64,000 nucleotides of DNA. Origin: CAMCXE01 sp046347475. Lineage in GTDB: Bacteria > Pseudomonadota > Gammaproteobacteria > Pseudomonadales > Cellvibrionaceae. The stretch covers positions 124,001-188,000 of the forward strand of contig JAXMGD010000001.1 of assembly GCA_046347475.1 (NCBI GenBank), read 5' to 3'. The notes below the pieces were generated by a model, which was given only the letters and a program-made list of their open reading frames with translations, did no database searches and had not been told where the DNA came from. The position numbers and the translations under genes are program-made. Numbering within the stretch: the first letter of the stretch is position 1; the number at the start of each line of letters is the position of its first letter. Positions 18,207-26,911 of this stretch are shown here, piece by piece.

Positions 18207-18413
18207 TTAGATTTTGGTGATGTTCTCGGCTTGTGGGCCTTTTTTACCTTCAGTAACGGTAAAACGAACTTTTTGGCCTTCTGCTAAAGTCTTGAAGCCG
18301 TCGCCTTGGATAGCGCTAAAGTGGGCGAACACATCAGGGCCAGATTCTGGAGAGATAAAACCAAAACCTTTGCTTTCGTTAAACCATTTAACAGTGCCGG
18401 TCATTGTTGACAT
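18207..18413 (-). CDS. Cold-shock domain protein (CspA family)
   Basis: A 68-residue nucleic-acid chaperone with the cold-shock fold. The RNA-binding motifs RNP1 (KGFGFISPE) and RNP2 (VFAHFSAI) are intact, starting MSTMTGTVKWFNESKGFGFI. The frame extends upstream for 31 more codons without family similarity; the ATG at 18411-18413 has AAGG 9 bp before it and gives the usual length. The long untranslated leader (about 100-150 nt) is typical of csp genes whose mRNA folds according to temperature. Confidence 0.95.
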   Translation of the reverse strand: MSTMTGTVKWFNESKGFGFISPESGPDVFAHFSAIQGDGFKTLAEGQKVRFTVTEGKKGPQAENITKI

Positions 18414-18793
18414 ATGTACTACCTTAAAAATGTAAGAATTTGAAGTTTCGTCACCTGGGTTTGACGCCAGGGTTGAGCCAAAGAGAGGGATTGCGTGAGG
18501 AAACAAGACGAGTTACTACAAATCGAACATCGTACCGGTAAACACAAAAAAAGCCGCACCTTCTAGCTTCTAGGGTAGGTTAAACCTTTTGCCCGTTTAG
18601 TCAATCTTTATTTGTTGAACTGGCCCTAAGTTTCACTAAACGTTCAGCTAGGCCAAAAAATGTGGCTATTTATGCGGGAAATTCCGCATTGTGCACATAA
18701 ATGTCACACGGTTTTGCTAGATGGATCGATAGCGCCGCACTGCTGCCTTTAGCCACATAAGGTATGCTTGAGTTTTTGCCAGTCAGGTTACTT
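18414..18793. other. csp 5' leader and divergent promoter region
   Basis: About 380 bp between the csp start and the YecA-like gene. The part next to csp would be its mRNA leader. At 18541-18580 a short CTAG-containing inverted repeat beside a run of A (T on the minus strand) may fold. No other gene is evident. Confidence 0.4.
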
Positions 18794-19510
18794 ATGTCCG
18801 CCTCTTCAGTTCTCGCCTCCCTAACAACATTTTTAAGCGGTTTTGCCGGCCGATACGACGATGTATTTGAACCCCATCGTGCGCTGGGCGCCCTGGTCGG
18901 CGGACTCAGCGCACCGGTTGAGCTTGGCCAAGATGAGCTGTTGGAATTGGTGCTCAACCAGGCCACCGATAGTGCAGGCGCCGTATTGGCCAATAGCCCG
19001 CGAGCGCAGCAGTGGGCGGCGATTGTAGCGGCGGTTGAAGCCTTAATGACGGACGGCCCCTGGTTGATCGAGCACTTTGGCCCGCTATCGAAACCCCCCG
19101 GCGCTGAAGTGGCCCAGTGGTGTGATGGTTATTTGCAGGCCTATTGGTACTGTGAAGATGTGTGGCAGGAATTTTATGCCGTGTGGGAGGAGTTGGCGGC
19201 GGATTCGGATGATGAAGACTTAAATAATGTGGCGGAATTTCACCCGGTATTGGTGAATATGCTGTTTTTAATTGCCCACTGGGATAGCGCCCTTGAGGAA
19301 ATGGAGAATCTTGAGGAGTTGCCGGACAACGTCAATGAATTATTTGCCGAAATCGCCGAAGGTGTTACGCATTTTTTCCTGTTAATGCGCGAAATGGCCG
19401 CCAGTATTGAAGGCGACAAAACACCGTTTACCAAGCCAGCCACACCTAACCGCAATGACCTGTGCCCCTGCGGCAGCGGCAAAAAATTTAAAAAATGTTG
19501 TTTGAATTAA
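18794..19510 (+). CDS. UPF0149/YecA-like protein with C-terminal SEC-C zinc motif
   Basis: A 238-residue cytoplasmic protein of the YgfB/YecA (UPF0149) superfamily. The body is alpha-helical and acidic, with the family-type segments HRALGALVGGLSAP, WCDGYLQAYWYCEDVW and HPVLVNMLFL. The tail NRNDLCPCGSGKKFKKCC is a SEC-C motif that binds zinc, as at the end of SecA; E. coli YecA is also reported to associate with ribosomes/SecB-type factors. Function not defined. The ATG at 18794 follows an AGG; an in-frame ATG at 18764 has its AAGG too close. Confidence 0.85.
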   Translation: MSASSVLASLTTFLSGFAGRYDDVFEPHRALGALVGGLSAPVELGQDELLELVLNQATDSAGAVLANSPRAQQWAAIVAAVEALMTDGPWLIEHFGPLSKPPGAEVAQWCDGYLQAYWYCEDVWQEFYAVWEELAADSDDEDLNNVAEFHPVLVNMLFLIAHWDSALEEMENLEELPDNVNELFAEIAEGVTHFFLLMREMAASIEGDKTPFTKPATPNRNDLCPCGSGKKFKKCCLN

Positions 19511-19522
19511 CCGAGGCTGTGT

Positions 19523-20059
19523 ATGAGTTCACTGCAAGATCAATTGCTCAAAGCGGGTTTGGTGGATAGCAAAAAAGCCAAAACCATGCAAAAAGAGCAA
19601 CGCAAACAAACCAAAGTGCAGCACAAAACTAAGGAAAAACTCATCGACCCTATTAAGGCTGCGGCTGAAGAGGCGCGCCTTGCCAAGCTGCAAAAAGATC
19701 AGGCACTAAATGCCCAGCGCAATGAAGAGGCTCATAAAAAAGCCATCGTGGCGCAGATTAAACAGCTGATTGAATTAAATAAACAGCCGCGCAGTGGCGA
19801 CATTGCCTACAACTTTACCGATGGCAGCACCATCAAAAAAATCCTTATAAATGCAGCCTTGCAAAAAGCCTTGTTAAACGGCCAGTTGGCGATTGCTAAA
19901 CTCGGCGAGCGTTACGAGCTGGTGCCTTACCCTGTTGCCAATAAAATAATCGAGCGCGATAGTAGTTTTATTATCAGCCAAACGCAGCTTGCCAGCCAGG
20001 GTGAGCAGGTTGATGACCCTTATGCGGATTATCAAATCCCTGATGATTTGATGTGGTAG
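19523..20059 (+). CDS. DUF2058 family protein (YaiL-like)
   Basis: A 178-residue highly charged protein. MSSLQDQLLKAGLVDSKKAK at the N terminus, a Lys/Gln-rich helix (residues ~20-85, likely coiled coil) and the folded C-terminal part with GDIAYNFTDGSTIKKI and YELVPYPVANKI match the DUF2058/YaiL family, annotated as nucleoprotein or polynucleotide-associated. No enzymatic motif is visible. It is 12 bp downstream of the YecA-like gene, so the two are cotranscribed. The structured repeat A1 begins 55 bp after its stop. Confidence 0.88.
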   Translation: MSSLQDQLLKAGLVDSKKAKTMQKEQRKQTKVQHKTKEKLIDPIKAAAEEARLAKLQKDQALNAQRNEEAHKKAIVAQIKQLIELNKQPRSGDIAYNFTDGSTIKKILINAALQKALLNGQLAIAKLGERYELVPYPVANKIIERDSSFIISQTQLASQGEQVDDPYADYQIPDDLMW

Positions 20060-20469
20060 GAATTTAGTTACCCTTTTCTTGCTAGAAATAATCGGAAGAA
20101 TGCGTACTCCGCCCGCAGTGCTGAAGACAGGTTATCGCAGACACGCCGTGAATACATCCGTGTAGGCTCGTCAAAAAGATCCCTCTTTTTGACGGTCTGC
20201 AATAAACTGTCATCACCACTGCTGCACCGCGAATTTATTCTGCCGTTTGGCTTGCGTGTGCATAAATGTGCCGCCATCGCTTAATAGGGCAATAGAGTGT
20301 GCTGAATAGTTAGAGCCCTTTACATCTTGCCCGCAGCAAAAACCTGTATCCATTACTGCTACACCGCGTACCCCTTGTACAAACCGGTTTAAATTTTTAC
20401 CCATATAGCAACGCAAAAAAGTAATTTAAAGCGACTCATTCCCGCAGTACGCACAGGCATTATTGTGCG
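20060..20469. other. Convergent intergenic region with structured repeat
   Basis: About 410 bp between two convergent genes. Holds element A1 (20115-20222). A 67-codon minus-strand frame (20213-20416) has no recognised domain and no good ribosome-binding site. Nothing else is seen. Confidence 0.5.
20115..20222. repeat. Structured intergenic element A1 (two mini-hairpins closed by an outer stem)
   Basis: 108 bp. The outer arms 20115-20142 and 20195-20222 are inverted copies with four mismatches in 28. The inner core (about 62 bp, from CAGACACGCCGTG to GACGGTCTG) is nearly identical to 33804-33865. The core holds a small hairpin TACA-TCCG-TGTA, the link GGCTC, and a perfect 10-bp hairpin GTCAAAAAGA / TCTTTTTGAC with a TCCC loop. 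The shape is a three-way junction. It is non-coding and sits in a 3' intergenic position. Confidence 0.85.
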
Positions 20470-21786
20470 CTAAAGGCCATATTCCTTGCGCAGGGCGTCG
20501 TATTCTTGAAAGCGTTCAGGAATGGCGGTGTAGACATTGCCTGAGCGTGTAAATAAAGCCTGGCCCCAACTGCCGCTTTCGGTGGGTTCCCATAAAAACG
20601 TGCCTAGGCCGCGTTTATTGGCTAAATCCCGCATGGCTTTGTTGGCTAATTTCGCTTCTGGATTGTATTCGGCAATTAAAAAAGACAACTTCGGATAACG
20701 ATTAGCGTAGCGTTGTAAATTGCTTGGCCAATTGCTGGCTGGCCCTTGAAAAGCGGCATAGGCGGAAAACGCCATTACATCAAATTCTAATTTTTGCGCA
20801 AGCGCGCTATCGAGCCACCACTCCACATCGCCGGGGCTATGGGTGCGCTCTGTGTGTAAAACCGTGAGAATGGTTGGGTCCGCTTGTTTGACGGCTTGTA
20901 AACCTGCGCGCAATAAACGGGCTAAATTGGCCCAGTTGGCGTTGCTGGCTTGGCCGTTGGCGGCGCTATTTACGGTGGAATTATTGCCCCAGCAGTCGGT
21001 ATTGGCACTAGGCACATGAATTAACATACCGGGGGTTATTTCATTGCCTACTTGCACCATATTTGGCAGCGCATTCACCGCGCGCAGGGACTCTAAAACG
21101 CTGCTGGTGTAGCGCGAAACCTCACTGGCTAATTGGTCAACCGAGCGCGCGCCGCGCCAGGCTTCAGGAATAATTTGTTTGCCGGGGTCGGCCCAGGTAT
21201 CGCTGTAATGAAAATCCAATAAAAACCCCATGCCAGCCGCTTTAATGCGCTGGGCGGTGCGCACTATGTCATCTTTGCCGAGAAATGCCTGGCTTTTGCC
21301 GCTGCAGCCATTAATGGTAGAGGCGTAACCGTAAGCGGCTTTAGGGTCTACAAAGGTGCGCAGGCGAATAAAATTAATGCCGTGATTTTTCAGCAGCGTT
21401 AATAAATCTTTACTCACGCCGTCGGTATCCACATAACGGGCGTTATTGGCCAATTGTTCCGACCAGTAGGAAATATCCATACCGAGAATATAATCGCCGC
21501 GCTGATACACACTGACCTGGCCAGAAGAACTGCTAGATGACGAGCTAGAACTGGACGAGCTGCTCGAACTTGACGAACTGCGGGCGCCGGATGAACTACT
21601 CGAACTTGCGGAACTGCTGGAACTTGAAGAGCTGCTGGAACTGCTGCTTGGTTTGCCGCTGGAAGAGCTTGAGCTACTGGAACTGGCGCCTTGTGAGGCT
21701 GGGTCTGCGCCACAGGCACTTAACAGCAAACACAGTAGCAGCGCCGTGCAGCGGGTATAGGTGCGGTTAAATAAGCTTAGGGCCAT
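20470..21786 (-). CDS. GH53 arabinogalactan endo-beta-1,4-galactanase, lipoprotein with polyserine linkers
   Basis: A surface or secreted enzyme that cleaves beta-1,4-galactan side chains of pectin. Numbered from the chosen ATG (438 residues): lipoprotein signal peptide with lipobox LLSAC and Cys25; residues ~35-88 are four polyserine blocks broken by GKP, A and GAR; then the GH53 barrel beginning ILGMDISYWSEQL. The acid/base Glu249 lies in MVQVGNEITPGML and the nucleophile Glu373 in FLIAEYNPEAK; INFIRLRTFVDP and GFLLDFHYSDTWADP are other GH53 signatures. The start at 21786 has a GCAGGAG site; the frame is open for 19 more codons. Polyserine linkers are typical of Cellvibrio and Saccharophagus. 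It may be tethered to the outer membrane. Confidence 0.95.
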   Translation of the reverse strand: MALSLFNRTYTRCTALLLCLLLSACGADPASQGASSSSSSSSSGKPSSSSSSSSSSSSSASSSSSSGARSSSSSSSSSSSSSSSSSSSGQVSVYQRGDYILGMDISYWSEQLANNARYVDTDGVSKDLLTLLKNHGINFIRLRTFVDPKAAYGYASTINGCSGKSQAFLGKDDIVRTAQRIKAAGMGFLLDFHYSDTWADPGKQIIPEAWRGARSVDQLASEVSRYTSSVLESLRAVNALPNMVQVGNEITPGMLIHVPSANTDCWGNNSTVNSAANGQASNANWANLARLLRAGLQAVKQADPTILTVLHTERTHSPGDVEWWLDSALAQKLEFDVMAFSAYAAFQGPASNWPSNLQRYANRYPKLSFLIAEYNPEAKLANKAMRDLANKRGLGTFLWEPTESGSWGQALFTRSGNVYTAIPERFQEYDALRKEYGL

Positions 21787-21927
21787 GGCGAAGACTCCTG
21801 CAGTGAATGCCTTGTGTAGAGCAGATAATGTACTTGCCATCATACTCAGTTGCTTAATGGGCGGCGCAATCCAGCTCGCAAAATGCTAATTTGCGCCTAT
21901 TACACGAGTACTATTTTTGAGAGGATT

Positions 21928-22287
21928 ATGAACAAAGCTATTCAGGCCGCAGCGCTTATAGGCGGCTGTGCGGTATTAACCGGTGCATTTGGCGCCCATG
22001 GTTTAAAAACTCTGCTGAGTGATACAAGTTTGGAGGTGTGGCGCACGGCGGTGTTGTATCAATTTTTTCACGCCCTGGCGCTCTTGGGGCTGGGGTGTGT
22101 GCCTGTGCAAAAAGCTTGGGTTTTAAGCTTTTGGGCGTGGGTTTTAGGGGTAATTATTTTTTGCGGCAGCTTGTATGCGCTGGCCCTGGGTGCACCCAGC
22201 ATCTTAGGCATGGTGACACCCTTGGGCGGCTTGGCACTGTGTTTGGGCTGGTTTAATCTGCTGCGCTTTAAGGCGGGCGCAGTGTAA
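21928..22287 (+). CDS. DUF423 family membrane protein (YgdD-like)
   Basis: A 119-residue inner-membrane protein with four hydrophobic segments. The family pattern is clear: GGCAVLTGAFGAHGLKTLL, then VWRTAVLYQFFHALALLGLG and FWAWVLGVIIFCGSLYALAL, ending with GMVTPLGGLALCLGW. Function unknown. The ATG at 21928 has GAGAGGA immediately upstream; the frame is open further upstream but without signal. It is divergent from the galactanase gene. Confidence 0.92.
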   Translation: MNKAIQAAALIGGCAVLTGAFGAHGLKTLLSDTSLEVWRTAVLYQFFHALALLGLGCVPVQKAWVLSFWAWVLGVIIFCGSLYALALGAPSILGMVTPLGGLALCLGWFNLLRFKAGAV

Positions 22288-22328
22288 AAAATCTGGTTTT
22301 AAAGCCTTTTAATTGCGCAGAGCCCTTT

Positions 22329-23105
22329 TTACGCCCCCAATGCCTGTTTTAATAAACCGCTCACACAGGCTAATAATAAAAAACCACCGATGATACGGAA
22401 AAACTGCTTTTGCTCGCGCTGTATTAAAAAGCGATGAAAATATTCGCCTAAAACATGGCCGATAAAAGCCGCTGGCAGTAGCCATAGGTGGGCGGCCAAT
22501 TGTAAATCTACCCCCAGTAGTAAAAACGACAGCATTTTAATCGCCACCAAAATAAACCAGAGCACAAAAATGGTATCGCGCATCTGCTCTTTGGCAACCT
22601 TACCGATATATACCGCCATAATCAGCGGCCCGCCCACCAGTGAGGTGCCGCTAAAATAAGCCCCCAGGCTTAATAGCGGCCAGTCCATCCAGGCTTTGTT
22701 GCTCACAATCGGTTTGTTCAGCACATAACTCAGCGCATAAATGCCCACTACGCCATAAATAATCGGGGTAATTATATGGCTGGGTAAATTAATAATGCCG
22801 ATAACCCCTAATAATTTAGCGGGCAGCATAATCGGCAGGGTGCGTTTAATGAGCGCCCAATCCACCTGGGCAAACAGTTTGCCCTCGGCGCCCTGCTGGC
22901 GGCGGCTCTGCCAAAGTGTAATAGGGGAAAAAATCAGCAGGTGTAGGGCAATCACCGGCAAATAAATTAACGGCCGGTTATCAATCAGTAAAATAAACGG
23001 CATGGTAAGTAGGGCGCCGCCAAAACCAAGGCCCGTGCGCACAAACCCGCTCCAGATAAACAAGATAAAAATCAGCGCGCTGTGCCAGGAATAATCAAAT
23101 GTCAT
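22329..23105 (-). CDS. TauE/SafE (TSUP) family permease
   Basis: A membrane protein of about 258 residues with eight hydrophobic segments, of the TSUP family that exports or imports sulfite, sulfoacetate and other small organosulfur or carboxylate anions. Signatures include GFVRTGLGFGGALLTMPFIL at the N terminus and YFSGTSLVGGPLIMAVYIG in the second half, the two inverted halves of the family. The ATG at 23105 puts a short leader before the first helix; in-frame ATGs at 23126 and 23141 have no ribosome-binding site either, so the start is uncertain. Substrate unknown. Confidence 0.85.
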   Translation of the reverse strand: MTFDYSWHSALIFILFIWSGFVRTGLGFGGALLTMPFILLIDNRPLIYLPVIALHLLIFSPITLWQSRRQQGAEGKLFAQVDWALIKRTLPIMLPAKLLGVIGIINLPSHIITPIIYGVVGIYALSYVLNKPIVSNKAWMDWPLLSLGAYFSGTSLVGGPLIMAVYIGKVAKEQMRDTIFVLWFILVAIKMLSFLLLGVDLQLAAHLWLLPAAFIGHVLGEYFHRFLIQREQKQFFRIIGGFLLLACVSGLLKQALGA

Positions 23106-23153
23106 AGATGAATGGGCTTCTGGCATAATTGGGCCACACATTGTGGAGGCCCT

Positions 23154-23711
23154 ATGCCCTTAGATCAATCGGTTCGTTTTATTGCTGTTTTATGTGGCCT
23201 GATGCTGGCCGGGTTTATCGGCAGCCTGCTGACCGGCGGCTGGCTCAATCAATGGGGTATCCACCCACGCCAAGTGGGTAGTATCTGGACTATTTTCACC
23301 GCACCTTTTTTACACGCCAGCCTTACTCACCTGCTGAATAACCTGGCAGGGTTTGGTGTGTTGGCGTTTTTGGTATTGCTGCGGGGCAAGGCCTGTTTTA
23401 TCCAAGCGAGTTTTATTATTGTCGCCGTTGGCGGCTTGCTGGTGTGGGCCCTGGGGCGCTCGGCCAATCACATAGGCGCCAGCGGGTGGATTTTTGGTTT
23501 GTGGGGGTTATTGTTAGCAATGGCCTGGTTTGAGCGCAGTTTTACCAGTATTGCCCTAGCCGTGGCGGTGATATTTTTTTATGGCGGGATGATTTGGGGG
23601 ATTTTGCCACTGCGCAGATATGTGTCGTTTGAGGCGCATTTATTTGGTTTACTGGCGGGGGTGTTAGCGGCGTTTTTGTGGCGTAAAGGGCTTAGGTTGT
23701 TTGGAGGGTAG
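23154..23711 (+). CDS. Rhomboid family intramembrane serine protease
   Basis: A 185-residue polytopic membrane protein with six predicted helices. The catalytic pair is visible: Ser110 in HIGASGWIFGLWG (GxSG) and His162 in FEAHLFGLLAG. THLLNNLAGFG supplies the conserved Asn-containing segment of helix 2. Rhomboids cleave single-pass membrane proteins within the bilayer; no substrate is suggested by context. GGAGG lies 7 bp before the ATG. Its stop codon falls inside the left arm of the REP-like repeat that follows. Confidence 0.88.
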   Translation: MPLDQSVRFIAVLCGLMLAGFIGSLLTGGWLNQWGIHPRQVGSIWTIFTAPFLHASLTHLLNNLAGFGVLAFLVLLRGKACFIQASFIIVAVGGLLVWALGRSANHIGASGWIFGLWGLLLAMAWFERSFTSIALAVAVIFFYGGMIWGILPLRRYVSFEAHLFGLLAGVLAAFLWRKGLRLFGG

Positions 23712-23896
23712 GTCGGAAAAGCGCAGCGCCTTCCGACGTGTCTGTTTTCGACGCGACTTTTTTCGAAGGTGAAAATTTTCCAAAGAATTATCTTTTGGCC
23801 CGAAAATATCCCGATGTAATTATCCAGTTTAAATTATTTTTTATTTTTGCATTGTACTGTGGCGAAACGTCGGAAGGCGCTGGGCTTTTCCGACCT
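23710..23896. repeat. REP-like inverted pair (30-bp arms)
   Basis: Arms at 23710-23739 and 23867-23896 are inverted copies differing at one base; each is itself a small hairpin (GTCGGAA...TTCCGAC). They enclose 127 AT-rich bp. The arm sequence is of the REP type common in proteobacteria (GTCGGA-nnn-GCGCAGCG-nnn-TCCGAC), arranged as a BIME-like head-to-head pair. It marks the left edge of an AT-rich accessory stretch. Confidence 0.85.
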
Positions 23897-24135
23897 GCAG
23901 AAAATCCGACTTACGCGTTATATTAGTTTGAATATTTATCCGGAGATATGAGCGGCCAGAAAAATGTTGAAATATCAAAAGGGATATATATTTTGGTAAT
24001 AGACAAAAATCCGTCCCATGCAGAAATGTGTGCGCTGCTGAAAGTTTAGTGGTGTGTAGAGTGGGAGAGCTTGCTTGTCCGCTATTTGAGGCTAATACGT
24101 TACGCAATATTTGCGGGGAGTGCTAAGGCTTTGAG

Positions 24136-24161
24136 GGGGTGGGCAACAAGTTGCCCACCCC
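24136..24161. terminator. Strong hairpin downstream of the serine hydrolase gene
   Basis: An 11-bp perfect stem (GGGGTGGGCAA / TTGCCCACCCC) with a CAAG loop, 30 bp past the stop of the minus-strand gene. No T-run follows on the minus strand, so intrinsic termination is uncertain. Confidence 0.5.
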
Positions 24162-24190
24162 GCTTACCAATGATCAATCCACTTATCGTG

Positions 24191-26911
24191 TTATTTCTCG
24201 CAAAATGACCATAAATAACTAAAATATCCACTTCGATAACCATCAGCTTTCAATTGAAATGGCATGTCTCTCGCTTGGGTCGCCTCTATATTTAGGTATG
24301 AGTTAGAACCCGAAGCTAAGCTCTTAATTTTGTACTGACTAATATCACCTAATGATTCGAAGCTCCATAAGTAATTTAGCGGGGGGCTGTTAGCGTCGCT
24401 TAAGGGGCCGCTAAGAACCTGGCTATTCGCAAGATACAAATATTGGTTGGACCAGGCATTAAATATCAGGTATCCAGTTTTTGTTATCCCTGCTTCCTTG
24501 TATTGTTTTTCCAGAACTTTCCATTTTGCGCTAACCCACCAGCTCCCTTCGATTATGCTTGCTTGTGCAGTACTTGCGAATTGCATGGATTCTTTGTTTA
24601 TGTATGCTTCTGGTCTCCAATAACTTTGAATAAATAGCTCTTTATCTTTAGATGGGGCCACAAAGTCTCCAGTCAGGCAGGTGGGTTGGCTGTCTATTTT
24701 GCTTTTGATTAGATCGTAGCCCGGATTGAAAAATCCGCCTGAATTTGTCTTTGTAAAAAGAGCAATGCGACGAGTTTCATTTTCTTCAGCAATTGACCAG
24801 CTACCTTCCATGGCGCCTGGATGGCCATGCCAGCCATCATTGAGCGGATTGAATTGTTTTGTGATTGGATCGTACGAATGTTCTCCCGCATTTTTAGCAA
24901 AAAATGCTGCAAAGCCTGAATTTGTCGCCCCGATAGCAAACGCATTTTCCATTCCAATCCAACGATCCCATGGCTCATTGGTGTCACTTATATAAGCTGG
25001 CTCATTCCACTGTGTTTTACGTCCAGGCAGCCTCTCATATGCCACGCCCATTCCATTGGGTGCGACGACCTCCGATAAATACCGTTCAAAACTTGTACCG
25101 TGCTTCCTTAGTACCTCATCTGCGGCAATTCTTAAGAGCGAATAGGCGGAGCTATTGTAGTTGTAAATGCCATATTTCGACATATCTATACCTTTTCCAA
25201 GTAGCCAGCTCGCGTACCTTTTGCCATCAAATTGGTCAGCCGTTATCTCAAAGGTTTTATACATGTATTCAGCGCCAGTCTGGCCGCCTTCGATATCAGA
25301 AAGACCACTTTTATGCTCAATTAGATCTGATATTGTTACCCGATCAATATTCGCATCTCGAACCATACCCTTAGGAGGAGCAAGAGTCTCTTTGGGAAAT
25401 ATATCGACAAAGACTCTATCAGTTGCTCGTATCCACCCATCATCCATCATCTTTTTTAATAACGCCTCAGAAATCATTTTATCCGTGCTGGCCAATCGCA
25501 TAAATGCGTTATGATTAATGGTAGTCGTTAATTTTTTGTCCGAGTAACCGTATCCGCGTGATAACGCCAATGTTCCGTTTTTTGAAATCCCAATTGTTGA
25601 CCCTGATATGCCCGCAGAAGAAACATATTCGCCCCATAAATCTGCCAAATAAGTGAGGGCACGTATTGATTCCACTCCATTGCTAATTGGTAGTTGCGCC
25701 ATTTTAATTTCTCTAGCAACTCCAATATCAAAATAGCGATCATTTCCCGTTTGTGTAGAGTGTATGGCAATGGTATTTGATCCAATCTTGAGTAATGCGC
25801 GCGATTTTTTAGAAAGTCCTAAGTATACATATTGATCCCGCCCCTGAGGGGTTTGATTCGCTAGAACGCCATTAATATAGACTTCAATTGCATTTTTCCA
25901 TCTGCCCCAGAACATTAACGAATCGATATCCGATTGAGAGTTTAACGTAATTTTTTTGCGCAACCATAAATCTTGCGTCCCCCAGTCCGTCTTGCGGACA
26001 TCGTATTCAATGTTATGAAATGACGGATCCCCAAATCCGGCTGATGCGTTGGGAGTCCAGTTGGAGTCAAGGGCAAAATTTTCGGTAGTCCAAGCGGTGC
26101 CTATTGGCTGAGTGTTTGTATAATCCCACCGAGAATCTCCAAAGCGAGCAGGCGGGCTTATCCAATTTGTAGGTATGTCAAGAGTTCCATCGACTTGGGC
26201 TCTATCGCAAGCAGCGTTTATATTCGATGACAAGCTTGTTACTACGCTTAAGTTGGAAACAGTGGCGCTGGCCAACTGCCCTTTAATATGTGAGGTAATT
26301 GCAACCCCCGCTCTAATTTCGTTGCCGCTGAAATTTACTTTGCTAGGAAAAGGTTCATTCGCATAGTTAGCCTTCTCATAACTCCATAGTCGTTTATTCC
26401 AGCATTTGCCATCCGCAGAGCTATAGGCCGTTATTTCGTTGCCTTTTTTAATAAGCTTAAGCCAGGTTGGCGCTGTTAGATTTTTGAAATCTTCATCATG
26501 GCGGCCTGATGAGCTTGCTGTCCCAGCTCCTGAATCCTTACGATATTCAAAAATAGACTGTTTGCCCCCAATTAACATCCAGTGTGCATGAGCAGAATTA
26601 GTGTTTTGATTATTTCTAATCATAAGCCCCACCTTCGCCCAATAGTCATTATTTGAAAAATTTTCTATTTTTGCAGTTACTTCACCGTCTCCTGATAAAG
26701 GCTTACTAATAAATGTAAAAGCATCAGTCGAGCCACTAATATCTGCCCCAGCTCCACTTACTACAATTTTTCCATTGATATAATCTGCCGATCCACTTAT
26801 GCCAACATCGCCAATGTCCGTCGCCGTAAAACCATCCGGTAGAGTGGCGGCTAGGCTAGCTGGAGATGCGCATATTGCAGCCCAGGCTAACAAATTAAAA
26901 AATCTGCTCAT
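24191..26911 (-). CDS. Secreted multidomain serine hydrolase (beta-lactamase/esterase fold) with carbohydrate-binding-like modules
   Basis: A 906-residue exported protein starting MSRFFNLLAWAAICASPASL, a signal peptide cut after ~22. Domain 1 (~25-225) resembles DUF1349/concanavalin-like sandwiches (GDGEVTAKIENFSNNDYWAK, KVGLMIRNN). Domain 2 (~240-405) is a galactose-binding-like sandwich (LWLRKKITLNS, WGRWKNAIEVYINGV). Domain 3 (~415-740) is a class C beta-lactamase/DD-peptidase fold: SxxK is Ser475-x-x-Lys478 in RLASTDKM, DLIEHKSGL follows, the YxN position reads YNS, and HPG replaces KTG. Domain 4 (~775-906) is ricin- or fascin-like. GAGGAA precedes the ATG. An esterase or peptidase acting at polysaccharide surfaces is the inference. 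More AT-rich than its neighbours. Confidence 0.8.
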   Translation of the reverse strand: MSRFFNLLAWAAICASPASLAATLPDGFTATDIGDVGISGSADYINGKIVVSGAGADISGSTDAFTFISKPLSGDGEVTAKIENFSNNDYWAKVGLMIRNNQNTNSAHAHWMLIGGKQSIFEYRKDSGAGTASSSGRHDEDFKNLTAPTWLKLIKKGNEITAYSSADGKCWNKRLWSYEKANYANEPFPSKVNFSGNEIRAGVAITSHIKGQLASATVSNLSVVTSLSSNINAACDRAQVDGTLDIPTNWISPPARFGDSRWDYTNTQPIGTAWTTENFALDSNWTPNASAGFGDPSFHNIEYDVRKTDWGTQDLWLRKKITLNSQSDIDSLMFWGRWKNAIEVYINGVLANQTPQGRDQYVYLGLSKKSRALLKIGSNTIAIHSTQTGNDRYFDIGVAREIKMAQLPISNGVESIRALTYLADLWGEYVSSAGISGSTIGISKNGTLALSRGYGYSDKKLTTTINHNAFMRLASTDKMISEALLKKMMDDGWIRATDRVFVDIFPKETLAPPKGMVRDANIDRVTISDLIEHKSGLSDIEGGQTGAEYMYKTFEITADQFDGKRYASWLLGKGIDMSKYGIYNYNSSAYSLLRIAADEVLRKHGTSFERYLSEVVAPNGMGVAYERLPGRKTQWNEPAYISDTNEPWDRWIGMENAFAIGATNSGFAAFFAKNAGEHSYDPITKQFNPLNDGWHGHPGAMEGSWSIAEENETRRIALFTKTNSGGFFNPGYDLIKSKIDSQPTCLTGDFVAPSKDKELFIQSYWRPEAYINKESMQFASTAQASIIEGSWWVSAKWKVLEKQYKEAGITKTGYLIFNAWSNQYLYLANSQVLSGPLSDANSPPLNYLWSFESLGDISQYKIKSLASGSNSYLNIEATQARDMPFQLKADGYRSGYFSYLWSFCEK

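Noticed and set aside
20213..20416. 67-codon minus-strand frame starting MRCYMGKNLNRFVQG
   Set aside because: No recognised family and no Shine-Dalgarno sequence; overlaps the right arm of element A1. Kept as a possibility only.
23841..24107. 88-codon minus-strand frame after the REP-like pair
   Set aside because: It runs through the right REP arm and has no protein features.
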